NCBI GenBank assembly: GCA_050014595.1
Contig: JBEKDA010000016.1
Coordinates: 1 to 64,000, forward strand
Direction: 5' to 3'
Source: PALSA-129 sp050014595
GTDB taxonomy: Bacteria > Acidobacteriota > Terriglobia > Bryobacterales > Bryobacteraceae
Length of the DNA stretch: 64,000 bases
Shown: positions 34,064-42,931 of the stretch, piece after piece
Layout of the letters: every line of letters starts with the position of its first letter
Numbering within the stretch: the first letter of the stretch is position 1
The notes under the pieces: generated by a model
Databases searched by the model: none
What the model saw: the letters and a program-made list of their open reading frames with translations, nothing else
Told to the model about the DNA's origin: nothing
Position numbers and translations under genes: made by a program

Positions 34064-35230
34064 TCACTTCTCCGCGAGGCCCGAATTCAAGGGCACCAGC
34101 GTTCCGCCGCGAATGTAATAATCGCTGCCGCGCCAGCGGATGCTGCGCCGCAGGAAACTGGCCGCCCAGACCAAAAAAGCCACTGCATCCCACAGTGGGA
34201 TCAGGCCCATTCTGCGCCAATAGGAACGCTGCTTCAGGCCCCAGATGGCGATCATCGCGGTGATCGCGCAGCGCATCGCGAGGTAGCCTCCCAGGTAGAC
34301 CGCCGCGGTGGCCGGGGTTGGCTTGGCCGCCACCGCGGCCAGCGCCCAGGGCAGCCCAAACGTGAACACCAGGCCCAAATGGCCCCAGGGCCGCATGTGC
34401 CGCATCACCACAATCCACCGCAGCCGCTTATCAATCAACTCCCGAATGGATTGGTAGTCGGCCACCGTCTCCACCGGATACCGGGAGAGTTCCACCTCAT
34501 AGCCTTGATCTGCGATCAGGCGGCCGACCAGCAGATCGTCGCCCGGGCGGTTCTCGATGGATTGATAGCCGCCGAAGGCCGCCAGCCGCTGGCGGGTGGT
34601 CGCAATCGTCGGTCCCAGGGCGAATTTGACGCCATCCAGTTGCCACGCCACCACGACGCCGGCGTAAAAATCGGACATCATGCCGACCGATTGCAGGCGA
34701 TCCACGAAGCTCCGCTCCTCGATCGGAACATAGAAGCAGGTGACCGCGCCGATTTTCGGATCGGCCAGCGGCGCCATGACGGTCCGCAAATAGTCCGGCC
34801 GCGCCCGCACGTCGCTATCGCTGATCACGACGTGTTCGTGCTCCGCCTCGCTCACCAGGCGCGCTAATTTCGCGACCTTGTCGTTGGTTGCGTCGCGGCC
34901 CGAACCGAACAGCACGCGGATTCCCCGCTCCGGGAATTCCCGCATCAGCCGATCGATCAGCGGGAGAGCGGGGTCTTCGCGGTCGCCCACGCAAAAGAGC
35001 ACTTCATATTCCGGATAGTCCTGCCGGCAGAAGCTGGCGAAGTTCTCATAGGCGTCCGGATCGAGGCCGCGGAGGGGTTTCAAGATGCTCACCGGCGGAG
35101 TGAATGCGCCAGCAGCTTTACGCGGCGGGCGCCGGAAAAACCGCCAGCAGCTAAACAGGGCGATACCATAGTAAATGAATGGGATAGCCGCCAATCCCAG
35201 AAACAGGAAGGTACCGATTCTTAGCGACAT
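34064..35230 (-). CDS. GT21-type glycosyltransferase (ceramide glucosyltransferase / HpnI-like)
   Basis: 388 residues from the ATG at 35230. An N-terminal membrane segment (LFLGLAAIPFIYYGIALFS) precedes the GT2-fold catalytic domain. The GT21 signature of three Asp sites and (Q/R)xxRW is present: SILKPLRGLDPDAYENF, VISDSDVRARPDYL, the late PGDDLLVGRLIADQGYEVEL, and DKRLRWIVVMRHMRP. Three C-terminal membrane segments follow. Bacterial members act on ceramide or, as HpnI, add GlcNAc to hopanoids. The acceptor cannot be settled from sequence; no other hopanoid gene is in the window. Confidence 0.85.
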   Translation of the reverse strand: MSLRIGTFLFLGLAAIPFIYYGIALFSCWRFFRRPPRKAAGAFTPPVSILKPLRGLDPDAYENFASFCRQDYPEYEVLFCVGDREDPALPLIDRLMREFPERGIRVLFGSGRDATNDKVAKLARLVSEAEHEHVVISDSDVRARPDYLRTVMAPLADPKIGAVTCFYVPIEERSFVDRLQSVGMMSDFYAGVVVAWQLDGVKFALGPTIATTRQRLAAFGGYQSIENRPGDDLLVGRLIADQGYEVELSRYPVETVADYQSIRELIDKRLRWIVVMRHMRPWGHLGLVFTFGLPWALAAVAAKPTPATAAVYLGGYLAMRCAITAMIAIWGLKQRSYWRRMGLIPLWDAVAFLVWAASFLRRSIRWRGSDYYIRGGTLVPLNSGLAEK

Positions 35231-35408
35231 GGCCGGCCTCCGAAGGGCAATCAAGAATTGGACGTTGCTTCGCCACGGGCGGGTACAGAAATTTCAGTAG
35301 CCCTTATTGACCAGGCGGCGGGTGAGAAGCCTTTGTTAAAGTGGAGTCTACTCGGGGCCATTCGCCGCGCGCTGCGCCATTTCACGGCGTACCGAGGGGT
35401 AGTGCATC

Positions 35409-37319
35409 TTGTGTGGAATCGCTGGCTTTACACATTATAACTTTCGCCCCGACGCCCGACGGATCCGGGAGGCAGCGGCCACCATTCTGCACCGCGGGCC
35501 GGACCAGCAAGGCATCTTTGAATCCGACAGCGTATCGCTGGCGGCCACGCGCCTGAAGATCATCGACCTGGAATCCGGCGACCAGCCCATCGCTTCCGAA
35601 GACGGCGATTGCGTGATCGTCTTCAACGGCGAGATCTACAACCACGCGGAGTTGCGGCGCGAGTTGGAACAGCGCGGCCACCGCTTTCGCTCCCATAGCG
35701 ATACCGAAGTGGTCCTGGCGGCATTTCTCGAATGGGACGTGGATTCTTTCGCGCGCCTGCGCGGCATGTTCGCCATCGCGCTGTGGACGGAATCGCGCGG
35801 CCGCCTGGTTCTGGCGCGCGACCGCATGGGAATCAAGCCGCTGTATGTGGGGCGGCGGGGCCGCGATCTCTACTTCGCATCCGAACTCAAGGCCATCTTC
35901 GTGCATCCCGAGGTGGAACGGAATTTAAATCCGGCCGCGCTCGATTGCTACCTTTCCCTCAACTACGTGCCGGCTCCGTACACCATGGTGGAGGGCATCG
36001 AGAAGCTGCGCCCGGGCTGCTGGCTGGAGTGGCTGGGTGGCCAGGCGCGGTCGGAGCCGTTCTGGCGGATACCGTGCCATACGGAGCCGCATTGGAACAT
36101 GGAATCGGCCACCAGCGCACTCGACTCGCTGTTCCAGCAATCCATTCGCGAGCACCTGCTGTCGGATGTGCCGCTGGGAATATGGCTCAGCGGCGGCCTG
36201 GATTCCTCCACGTTGCTGCACTACGCCGCGGCCGCATGCACTGCGCGGCTGAAGACGTTTTCGATTTCCTTCGCCGGCCGGAGTTTCGACGAAACCGCCC
36301 ACATCCGCCGCGTGGCGGCCCGCTACCAAACCGATCACGAAGAGTTCGACGTGAACCCCGGCTGCGGGCTGGCCGATGCCATCGAGCAGTTTGCGTACTA
36401 TTTCGACGAGCCCAATGCGGACGGAGGCGCGTTGCCGGTATGGTTCCTTTCGCGGATGACCCGCCGCAGCGTGACGGTGGCGCTCAGCGGCGAAGGGGCC
36501 GACGAGTTATTTGGAGGATACCTGACCTATCGCGCCAACCAGCTTGCGCGGCGCGTGCGCCGGTTGCCCGCCTGGCTCTTGCGGGCGGCCCGCGGAGCGG
36601 TGCGGCAGTGGCCCGTTTCCGACGAGAAGATCGGTTTCGAGTACATGCTGAAGCGCTTCGCGGAGGGCTGCCTGATGCCGGCCGGCCGGGCGCATGTCTA
36701 CTGGAACGGCACCTTCTCCGATGCGGAAAAAGCCGCTCTGGTGAACATGCCGCTGCCCGCGGCGCTGGCCGACATGCTGCGCGACCTTTCGCCGCAAGGC
36801 GACGGCCTGGATGCCTACCTGCGGTTCGACCAGCGCTGGTATCTTCCCGACGATATTCTGGCCAAGGTGGACCGCATGAGCATGGCGCACTCGATTGAAG
36901 TCCGGCCGCCCTTCCTGGACCACCGCATCGTGGAATTCGCCAATTCCCTGCCCGGCCATCTGAAGGTCCGCGGCAAGGCGCAGAAGATCGTGCTGCGGGA
37001 GCTCATGAAACGAAAACTGCCCGCATCCACCTTGCGGCGCAAAAAGGTGGGGTTCGATTTCCCGGCCCACGAATGGCTGCGCGGACCCTTGCGCAGCCTG
37101 CTGCTGGACACGGTTTCGGCAAACGGCGGACCAACCGGGCTATTCCGGCGGGATGTCCTGGAAGGCTGCGTCCGGCAACACCTGGAGCGGCGCGCCAATC
37201 TCGGATATCATCTTTGGGGGCTGATGCTGCTGTTATTGTGGATGAAGCGATGGAGAATCCAGACGACTCAGGTTTTCGACACGGACCGCCAAGCCGCAAG
37301 CCTCTTTACCTCTACATAG
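35409..37319 (+). CDS. asnB: Asparagine synthase (glutamine-hydrolysing)
   Basis: 636 residues. The start is TTG at 35409, fixed by the need for Cys2 as the glutaminase nucleophile (TTG then TGT GGA ATC GCT GGC, reading MCGIAG). The Ntn glutaminase domain (1-200) has RGPDQQG and FNGEIYNH. The ATP-PPase synthetase domain carries SGGLDSS at 261-267, GEGADELFGGY and LAKVDRMSMAHSIEVRPPFLDH, all intact. It should convert Asp, Gln and ATP to Asn. Relatives in envelope clusters amidate sugar acids instead. The ArnT-like gene starts inside its 3' end. Confidence 0.9.
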   Translation: MCGIAGFTHYNFRPDARRIREAAATILHRGPDQQGIFESDSVSLAATRLKIIDLESGDQPIASEDGDCVIVFNGEIYNHAELRRELEQRGHRFRSHSDTEVVLAAFLEWDVDSFARLRGMFAIALWTESRGRLVLARDRMGIKPLYVGRRGRDLYFASELKAIFVHPEVERNLNPAALDCYLSLNYVPAPYTMVEGIEKLRPGCWLEWLGGQARSEPFWRIPCHTEPHWNMESATSALDSLFQQSIREHLLSDVPLGIWLSGGLDSSTLLHYAAAACTARLKTFSISFAGRSFDETAHIRRVAARYQTDHEEFDVNPGCGLADAIEQFAYYFDEPNADGGALPVWFLSRMTRRSVTVALSGEGADELFGGYLTYRANQLARRVRRLPAWLLRAARGAVRQWPVSDEKIGFEYMLKRFAEGCLMPAGRAHVYWNGTFSDAEKAALVNMPLPAALADMLRDLSPQGDGLDAYLRFDQRWYLPDDILAKVDRMSMAHSIEVRPPFLDHRIVEFANSLPGHLKVRGKAQKIVLRELMKRKLPASTLRRKKVGFDFPAHEWLRGPLRSLLLDTVSANGGPTGLFRRDVLEGCVRQHLERRANLGYHLWGLMLLLLWMKRWRIQTTQVFDTDRQAASLFTST

Positions 37320-39070
37320 CCGTCGTGCTTTTTGCCGCGGCCGTTTATCTTGGCTGCATCCTTTCTCCCCCTTCGCTGATGGACGATGTGGACGCCGTGC
37401 AGGCGCAGATCGCGCGCAACATGCTGACCTCCGGCGATTGGGTCACGGCGCGCATCGATGGAGTGATCTATCTCGAAAAATCGCCGCTCATCTATTGGCT
37501 GATCGCCATCTCTTACAGGATCTTCGGCGCCTTCGATTGGGCGGCCCGCATTCCCATGGCGCTCGCGTCGATCGCGCTCGCGTGGCTGACCGCGGCCTTC
37601 GGCATGTGGGCGTTTGGCAGGCGCGCCGGCTTTTACGCGGGCCTCTCGATAGCCACGTGCATAGGGCTCTTCCTGTTTACGCGGATTCTGATCCCCGACG
37701 TGATGCTGACGGCCGCCATTGCGCTCGCCATGTGGGCTTTTCTGCGCGTGCTGGACGAACAGGAACCGCATCCGCGCTTCTGGGCGTTCGTACTGGCGGC
37801 TAGTTTCGGAGCCGGCCTGCTGCTCAAGAGCGCGGTCGCGGTGCTTTTTCCCGCCGGCGCGGTGGTGGCCTATCTGCTGCTCACACGGCAGTTGTTTTCA
37901 GCGCAGGTGTGGAGACGGCTGCGGCCCTGGAGCGGCCTCGGCATCGTGCTGCTGATCGCCGCGCCCTGGCACGTGCTGGCGACTTTGCGCAACCCTCCGT
38001 ATTTCGACCTGACGTTCCGCAGCGTTCCCGGCGAATACCACGGCTTTCTCTGGTTCTACTTCATCAACGAACAGGTGCTGCGGTTCTTGAACCTGCGCTA
38101 TCCGCGCGACTATGACACGGTTCCGCGACTTTACTTCTGGTTATTCCATCTCATCTGGCTGTTTCCCTGGAGCGTCTACTTTCCGGCGGTCGCCCGGCTA
38201 TCTTTCAAGCCGCTGGACCGCGCCGGGCGGACGCGGCTGCTGGCGCTGTGCTGGACCGGTTTCCTGCTGGTCTTCTTTACCTTCTCCACCACCCAGGAGT
38301 ATTACTCGATGCCGTGCTACCCCGCGCTGGCCTTGCTGCTCGGCTCGGCCATGGCGGCGGGCGGCGATTGGGTGCGGCGCGGCACGCGCGTGCTGGCAGC
38401 GATCACCACTTGCGCGGCCATCGCGGCCGTGCTGATTCTGGTGGCCGTGCACAATGTTCCTTCTCCCGGCGATATTGCGCAGGCTCTCTCGCAGCATCCC
38501 AGCGCCTATACCCTGTCGCTCGGCCACATGGAAGACCTGACGCTCGAGTCCTTCGCCTACCTGCGGCTTCCTCTCGCCATGGCCGCCGTGGCCTTCCTAA
38601 TCGGCGCGCTCGGCAGCCTGCGGGCCGTGGGGCAGCGCGCCTTCCTGGCCGCCGCCTTGATGATGGTGCTGTTTTTCCACGCCGCCCGGCTGGCCATGGT
38701 GACGTTCGATCCTTATCTTTCGTCGCGCCCGTTGGCGGAAGCGTTGCTGCGATCGCCCCGGGGGGAGCTGGTAATCGACCATCACTACTACACATTTTCC
38801 TCGATCTTCTTCTATGCCAACCGCACGGCATGGCTGCTCAACGGGCGGCGAAACAACCTGGTCTACGGATCGTACGCGTCGGGGGCGCCGGACGTCTTTC
38901 TCAACGATGCGCAGTGGAAGGACCTGTGGCTAGGCCGGCAGCGGTATTACGTGGTGGCCAAGACCGAAGAGGAGCCACGGTTTGAAAAGCTGGTTGGGAA
39001 AAGCGCGCTCTTCGTGGTGGCCGAAAGCGGCGGAAAGATGCTGCTCACGAACCGGGCACTCAGCGAGTAG
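37250..39070 (+). CDS. ArnT/GT39-like membrane glycosyltransferase
   Basis: 606 residues from the ATG at 37250, overlapping asnB by 70 bases (a GTG at 37238 is also in frame). About ten membrane segments. The first periplasmic loop contains LMDDVDAVQAQIARNMLTSGDWVTARIDGVIYLEKSPLIYWL, with the Asp pair and ExSPxxYW pattern of GT39/ArnT enzymes, followed by RILIPDVMLTAAIALAMWAF. These enzymes use polyprenyl-phosphate sugars on the outer leaflet. A soluble-looking C-terminal part (about residues 490-606) is periplasmic. Together with the SMR-like pair this looks like a glycolipid or envelope-sugar modification set. Confidence 0.87.
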   Translation: MENPDDSGFRHGPPSRKPLYLYIAVVLFAAAVYLGCILSPPSLMDDVDAVQAQIARNMLTSGDWVTARIDGVIYLEKSPLIYWLIAISYRIFGAFDWAARIPMALASIALAWLTAAFGMWAFGRRAGFYAGLSIATCIGLFLFTRILIPDVMLTAAIALAMWAFLRVLDEQEPHPRFWAFVLAASFGAGLLLKSAVAVLFPAGAVVAYLLLTRQLFSAQVWRRLRPWSGLGIVLLIAAPWHVLATLRNPPYFDLTFRSVPGEYHGFLWFYFINEQVLRFLNLRYPRDYDTVPRLYFWLFHLIWLFPWSVYFPAVARLSFKPLDRAGRTRLLALCWTGFLLVFFTFSTTQEYYSMPCYPALALLLGSAMAAGGDWVRRGTRVLAAITTCAAIAAVLILVAVHNVPSPGDIAQALSQHPSAYTLSLGHMEDLTLESFAYLRLPLAMAAVAFLIGALGSLRAVGQRAFLAAALMMVLFFHAARLAMVTFDPYLSSRPLAEALLRSPRGELVIDHHYYTFSSIFFYANRTAWLLNGRRNNLVYGSYASGAPDVFLNDAQWKDLWLGRQRYYVVAKTEEEPRFEKLVGKSALFVVAESGGKMLLTNRALSE

Positions 39071-39106
39071 GGTTGACAGCGAGCCCAAGAGCGCGATCAG
39101 GCGGTT

Positions 39107-39168
39107 GGCAGGCGGAAGCGCCGGCGGAAGCGCCTGCCCCATGTTGCCGACCGGCCAGGAGGCCGGTC
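39107..39168. repeat. REP-like hairpin pair
   Basis: Two stems in series: ggcaggcg at 39107-39114 with cgcctgcc at 39131-39138, and gaccggcc-agga-ggccggtc at 39149-39168, a perfect 8-bp stem. The second stem is repeated exactly at 55238-55257. It lies between the convergent GT39-like and SQD1-type genes, so it could also help end transcription. Confidence 0.8.
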
Positions 39169-39172
39169 CCAC

Positions 39173-40459
39173 TTAATCGCCCTGTTCAAAGTGGCCGTTG
39201 CCAGCGGTGGAAACGGCGCGCGCATCATAAGGCGCCTCATAGGATGAGTTACCGGCGGATGAGCTCTCCGCTCCCTGCGTCGCCACTTTCGGCCGGCGCT
39301 CGTTGCGGGCATTGCGCCAGTTCACCTTCGGCAGGAACAGGGAACGGTCGATGCCATCCTGATACCGGATGGCGATGTTCAGGAGCGAATCGAGCAGCGA
39401 CTCGGAGAGCAGGTGAGGCTTCAGCCCAAGCTCCACGAGCTTGGAATGGCGCGCGTTGTAGTAGTGCTCTTCGGCTTCCACGCGCGGATCGGGCAAGTGA
39501 TCGATTTCGACATGCAGGTTCAGTTTCTTGCCCGCAGCCTGCACCATGCGAGCCAGTTCCAGCACGGAATACTGCTCCGTGAACTGGTTGAACACCCGGC
39601 ATTCTCCCGGCCGAGCCGGCTTCAGGCAAGCGAGTTCAATGCAGCGCACGGTGTCCCGGATATCCAGATACCCGCGGGTTTGCCCGCCCTTGCCGTACAC
39701 CGTCAGCGGATGCCCCACGGCGGCCTGCGCGCAGAAGCGGTTGAGCACCGTACCGAAAATCTCATCGTAATCGAAGCGGTTGATGAGGGCTTCATCGAGC
39801 GCCACTTCGTCGGTCATGGTTCCGTACACCACGCCCTGGTTAAGGTCGGTAGCACGCAGGCCCCAGATCTTGCACGCGAACATGATGTTGTGGCTGTCGT
39901 GCACCTTGGAGAGGTGGTAGAAGGAGCCGGGCTGCTTCGGGAACGGCAGCACGTCCTTGCGGCCGTTGTGGCTGATGGTGATGTAGCCTTCTTCGATATC
40001 GATGTTGGGAGTTCCGTACTCTCCCATGGTCCCGAGTTTCACCAGGTGGCAATCGGGCTTGAACTCCCGCAGCGCGAACAGCAGGTTGAGGGTTCCCACC
40101 ACGTTGTTGACCTGGGTGAATACCGCATGTTTGCGGTCAATCATCGAGTACGGGGCGGCCCGCTGTTCGGCAAAGTGCACCACGGCGTCCGGCGCAAACT
40201 TCCGGACCACCGAGGAAATGAATTCATAGTCGGTAATATCGCCGGACAGGAACTCGATGGATTCACCGGTGAGTTGTTTCCAGGCGCGGAGTCTTTCGGG
40301 CATCGGACGTATGGGCGTCAACGTCTGAACACCCAGTTCGTAATCCCACTGGCGCCGCGCAAAATTGTCCGCGATCGCAACCTGGTGGCCTCTGCTCGAA
40401 AGATACAGGGCAGTAGCCCAGCCGCAGTATCCGTCTCCTCCCAGCACACAGATTTTCAT
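39173..40459 (-). CDS. sqdB: UDP-sulfoquinovose synthase, SQD1 type
   Basis: 428 residues. It is strikingly like plant and cyanobacterial SQD1/SqdB, which make UDP-sulfoquinovose from UDP-glucose and sulfite. Diagnostic blocks are GGDGYCGWATALYLSSRGH (NAD site), the SMIDRKHAVFTQVNNVVGTL region, LVKLGTMGEYGTPNIDIEEG with the catalytic threonine, GSFYHLSKVHDSHN with the Tyr-x3-Lys pair, TDLNQGVVYG, GKGGQTRGYLDIRDTVRCIELA and RVEAEEHYYNARHSKL. After VNWRNA near residue 388 there is an extra 40-residue tail rich in Ser, Ala and Arg that lacks a counterpart. No sqdC/SQD2-type transferase is evident nearby, but membrane glycosyltransferases are. Confidence 0.94.
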   Translation of the reverse strand: MKICVLGGDGYCGWATALYLSSRGHQVAIADNFARRQWDYELGVQTLTPIRPMPERLRAWKQLTGESIEFLSGDITDYEFISSVVRKFAPDAVVHFAEQRAAPYSMIDRKHAVFTQVNNVVGTLNLLFALREFKPDCHLVKLGTMGEYGTPNIDIEEGYITISHNGRKDVLPFPKQPGSFYHLSKVHDSHNIMFACKIWGLRATDLNQGVVYGTMTDEVALDEALINRFDYDEIFGTVLNRFCAQAAVGHPLTVYGKGGQTRGYLDIRDTVRCIELACLKPARPGECRVFNQFTEQYSVLELARMVQAAGKKLNLHVEIDHLPDPRVEAEEHYYNARHSKLVELGLKPHLLSESLLDSLLNIAIRYQDGIDRSLFLPKVNWRNARNERRPKVATQGAESSSAGNSSYEAPYDARAVSTAGNGHFEQGD

Positions 40460-40658
40460 AAGTTAATGGACCGTCCTTATCTCCCGCCTAAACAGGAGCT
40501 AACCCGCCAATCCACCCATTTGACTCGGTGTCGTGCAAAAAAACACAATGTTCCGCCGCACACCAAAATTCCCCGTGAGCCGGCTTCCCGAATCTATATT
40601 AACAAGCCAGGTGCGCGGAACTGGTAGCCCTTACGGGCTATGTGAAAAAGGGAACTTG

Positions 40659-40900
40659 TTAAAGGCAGACTCGAACGGCGCGGCGATCGACCTCGGCGCC
40701 GGCCTGCTCCAGCACTTCGCGCGGCAGGGTGCGCTGGATCTGCTCGAAGAGTTCTCGTAGCGGTCAATTACGCGCCGTGCCAGCTTCGCGATGTCCTCCT
40801 GCGACACATCCGCCGCCAGGGAACGGCGTGTCAAAACGCATAGCACCAAGCCGTTGTGGTGTTGTTGCGAGAGCGGAATCAGGCTGGGATGGCGCAGCAT
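40659..40900 (-). pseudogene. Hemerythrin-like (HHE) gene remnant with internal deletion
   Basis: Reading from the ATG at 40900, residues MLRHPSLIPLSQQHHNG to about RRVIDRYE match the N-terminal helix of hemerythrin-domain proteins. The frame then shifts near 40755 into another frame that reads ELFEQIQRTLPREVLEQAG and ends at TAA (40659-40661), which matches the C-terminal helix of the same family. The middle of the domain, with the second and third metal-ligand groups, is missing. It looks like a deleted, frameshifted copy. Confidence 0.75.
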
Positions 40901-40913
40901 CGGACAACCGCTA

Positions 40914-41540
40914 CTATAGCGCCGGCAGGCGACGCCGGCCTGACTGGACCCGCGCCCGGCGCAGATACGCCAGCAGTTGATATCCCAGAATGATGGCCGC
41001 CAGCAGTGCCGCAATCGCCCAAGTCAGGCTGCCCAGCACTCCGTATAAGGCCATCACGCGATCGCTGAAGAACCGCCCCAAAGAGATGAAGACGGCTGCC
41101 CCCGTAAATTCACCCAGAATGTCCCAGAACACGAACCGGTGCCAGGGGTAGCCGGCCGTGCCGCTGGCCAGGTTGATCCAAGGTCCCAGGGGACTGAGCA
41201 GCCAGCGGGTGATGAAGATGCCGGGGCCACCCCAAGCCCTGGCTTTGGCTTCCATGGCCTCCAGGTTGGCGCGCTTTCCGAACAGGTGGCTGAGCTTTGT
41301 GATGACCACCTGCCCTCCCCATCGGCCGATGGCGTAGCCGGCCTGATCGCCGAGGACGGAACCGGCGCCGGCTGCGCCGATGGCCCACCACAGGTCCATG
41401 GCGCCTTGCGAAACCATCGAGCCGGCGACAATCAGAAGCAGCGTGATGGGCAGCGGCACCCCGATGGCCGCAATGGCCACGATTCCGAAAAGGGCCGGCG
41501 CGCCGTACTGCGAAACCGCCGCGAGGAGCTGATCGTTCAT
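40914..41540 (-). CDS. DedA/VTT-family membrane protein
   Basis: 208 residues with five or six hydrophobic segments. The DedA fold (SNARE-associated, VTT domain) is seen in APALFGIVAIAAIGVPLPITLLLIVAG, AIGAAGAGSVLGDQAGYAIGRWGG with the conserved G-x-x-x-G-D, and FITRWLLSPLGPWINLASGTAGYPWHRF, a match to the FxRF/R(x)3P segment. Members move phospholipids or undecaprenyl phosphate and affect cell division and pH tolerance. It overlaps the next upstream gene by 4 bases. Confidence 0.88.
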   Translation of the reverse strand: MNDQLLAAVSQYGAPALFGIVAIAAIGVPLPITLLLIVAGSMVSQGAMDLWWAIGAAGAGSVLGDQAGYAIGRWGGQVVITKLSHLFGKRANLEAMEAKARAWGGPGIFITRWLLSPLGPWINLASGTAGYPWHRFVFWDILGEFTGAAVFISLGRFFSDRVMALYGVLGSLTWAIAALLAAIILGYQLLAYLRRARVQSGRRRLPAL

Positions 41541-41881
41541 CGCGGTGGGCCGCCCGGTGGATGCGCGGCGGCGTCGATGGCGCGCTGCAGTTGGGCGATC
41601 AGTTCAGGAACGGGGCGCTGCAGGTCGCGAGCGATGTGCCGAACGGACCGCCGGTCACGCGGCTCCTGCGGATGAACCCCAATGGCTTGAAACAGCACGG
41701 AGGCGGGGACGTGGTGGGTATGGGCGATAAATGGGACCGACATCCAGGCCTGGATGGGCTCATTTGCGGTGCGGATGTGCCGCGCCTGCCGGCGGGCCCT
41801 GGAGGCGAAGACGAAAGTTCCGGTGATCGCCAGCACGAAGGCCAGCCCAACCGCCAGTGTCCGCCGCCAGGTTTCTCCCAC
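41537..41881 (-). CDS. Small membrane-anchored protein
   Basis: 114 residues from a GTG at 41881. One N-terminal transmembrane helix (LAVGLAFVLAITGTFVFAS), then a soluble domain. The middle region WMSVPFIAHTHHVPASVLFQAIGVHP and RDRRSVRHIARDLQRPVPELIAQLQRAID looks helical with one His cluster (THH), no recognised domain. Its stop overlaps the DedA start, so the two are translated together. Function unknown. Confidence 0.65.
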   Translation of the reverse strand: MGETWRRTLAVGLAFVLAITGTFVFASRARRQARHIRTANEPIQAWMSVPFIAHTHHVPASVLFQAIGVHPQEPRDRRSVRHIARDLQRPVPELIAQLQRAIDAAAHPPGGPPR

Positions 41882-41902
41882 GCTTCAATATAGCCGGTTT
41901 CC

Positions 41903-42844
41903 TCACTTATGATCCTGAATCCACTCCAGGATCGTCTCATCCAGCCATAACCGGTGCGGGCGGCGGCCGAGGAATCCCAGGTGTCCGCCCGACTCGGTGG
42001 CTCGTAATTCGATGAGCGGATTCGCGCGCAGCGCGGGAGCGGAAAAGATGTCGAAGGGAATGAAGGTGTCGTCCCGCGCCTGAATGAGCAGCGCGGGCAC
42101 GCGGATGGCATCCAGAAAGCGCACGGCGGACTGCGTGCGGTAGTAGTTCTCCGCGTTGCCGAAGCCGAAGGAGGGCGCGGTGATGCGATCGTCGATCTGC
42201 CAGACCGAACTGAGGCCGGCGAAATCGCGCGGCTGGTAGCGGCCGGTGGCGCAGAGGCGCGCGCGCATGCGGTTGACGAAGCGCTTCTGGTAGAGACGAT
42301 TGTCGGGCTCCGCGATGCGGCGCGCGCAAGCCTCGAGGTCGAGCGGCGTCGAGACGGCGCATACCCCGCGGATGAGCGCCGGCCCGCCGCCGCCCAGTTC
42401 GCCCGCCAATTTCAACACCACGTTGCCGCCCAGCGAGAAGCCCACCAGGAACAGGGGTACGGGGCTCTCGGCCTGGAGCTGGCGCGCCACAAAGTCGAGG
42501 TCGCTGGTGAGGCCGGCATGGTAGAGCGTGGTGCATAGATGCTCGGTCGAGCCACAGGTGCGCATGTGGAAGCGGTGCGCCGCGAAACCGGCGCCCAGCA
42601 CGGCGGCGCTGAGGCTGCGCATGTAGCCGGCCGCGGAGGAACCCTCGAGGCCATGAACCATCACGACGTGTCCGGCGAGCTGGCCTGGCGGCTGCTGCGA
42701 ATCGACGGCAACCTGCACATCCGGCTCCGTGCGGAAAAGGCGGCGTGTGAGTGGATAGCGCGGTTCGGCGTCGGGCCGCTTCCAGTAGTGGGCCGCCACG
42801 GTCTGCAGGTGCGGATTGCGGAAGAGCGGACGATAAGGAATCAT
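41903..42844 (-). CDS. YheT-family alpha/beta hydrolase
   Basis: 313 residues, no leader. The fold is shown by HVVMVHGLEGSSAAGYM (oxyanion loop), PLFLVGFSLGGNVVLKLAGE with the nucleophile serine, PALLIQARDDTFIPFDIF (acid residue) and ESGGHLGFLG with the catalytic histidine. The N-terminal FRNPHLQTVAAHYW is the YheT hallmark. Members are predicted esterases of lipid or lactone substrates. It is 22 bases upstream of the small membrane protein gene. Confidence 0.88.
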   Translation of the reverse strand: MIPYRPLFRNPHLQTVAAHYWKRPDAEPRYPLTRRLFRTEPDVQVAVDSQQPPGQLAGHVVMVHGLEGSSAAGYMRSLSAAVLGAGFAAHRFHMRTCGSTEHLCTTLYHAGLTSDLDFVARQLQAESPVPLFLVGFSLGGNVVLKLAGELGGGGPALIRGVCAVSTPLDLEACARRIAEPDNRLYQKRFVNRMRARLCATGRYQPRDFAGLSSVWQIDDRITAPSFGFGNAENYYRTQSAVRFLDAIRVPALLIQARDDTFIPFDIFSAPALRANPLIELRATESGGHLGFLGRRPHRLWLDETILEWIQDHK

Positions 42845-42931
42845 GGGCCGTGCGCGGGGCGCCAGTAAATCATGTTAGCGTGGAAATTAAAGAGCTTCGG
42901 CCTCTATTTCAAGAACCGGGAGAAATCATAA

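Noticed and set aside
40533..40760. Small plus-strand frame near 40.6 kb
   Set aside because: It overlaps the hemerythrin remnant on the other strand, has no ribosome site and no domain.
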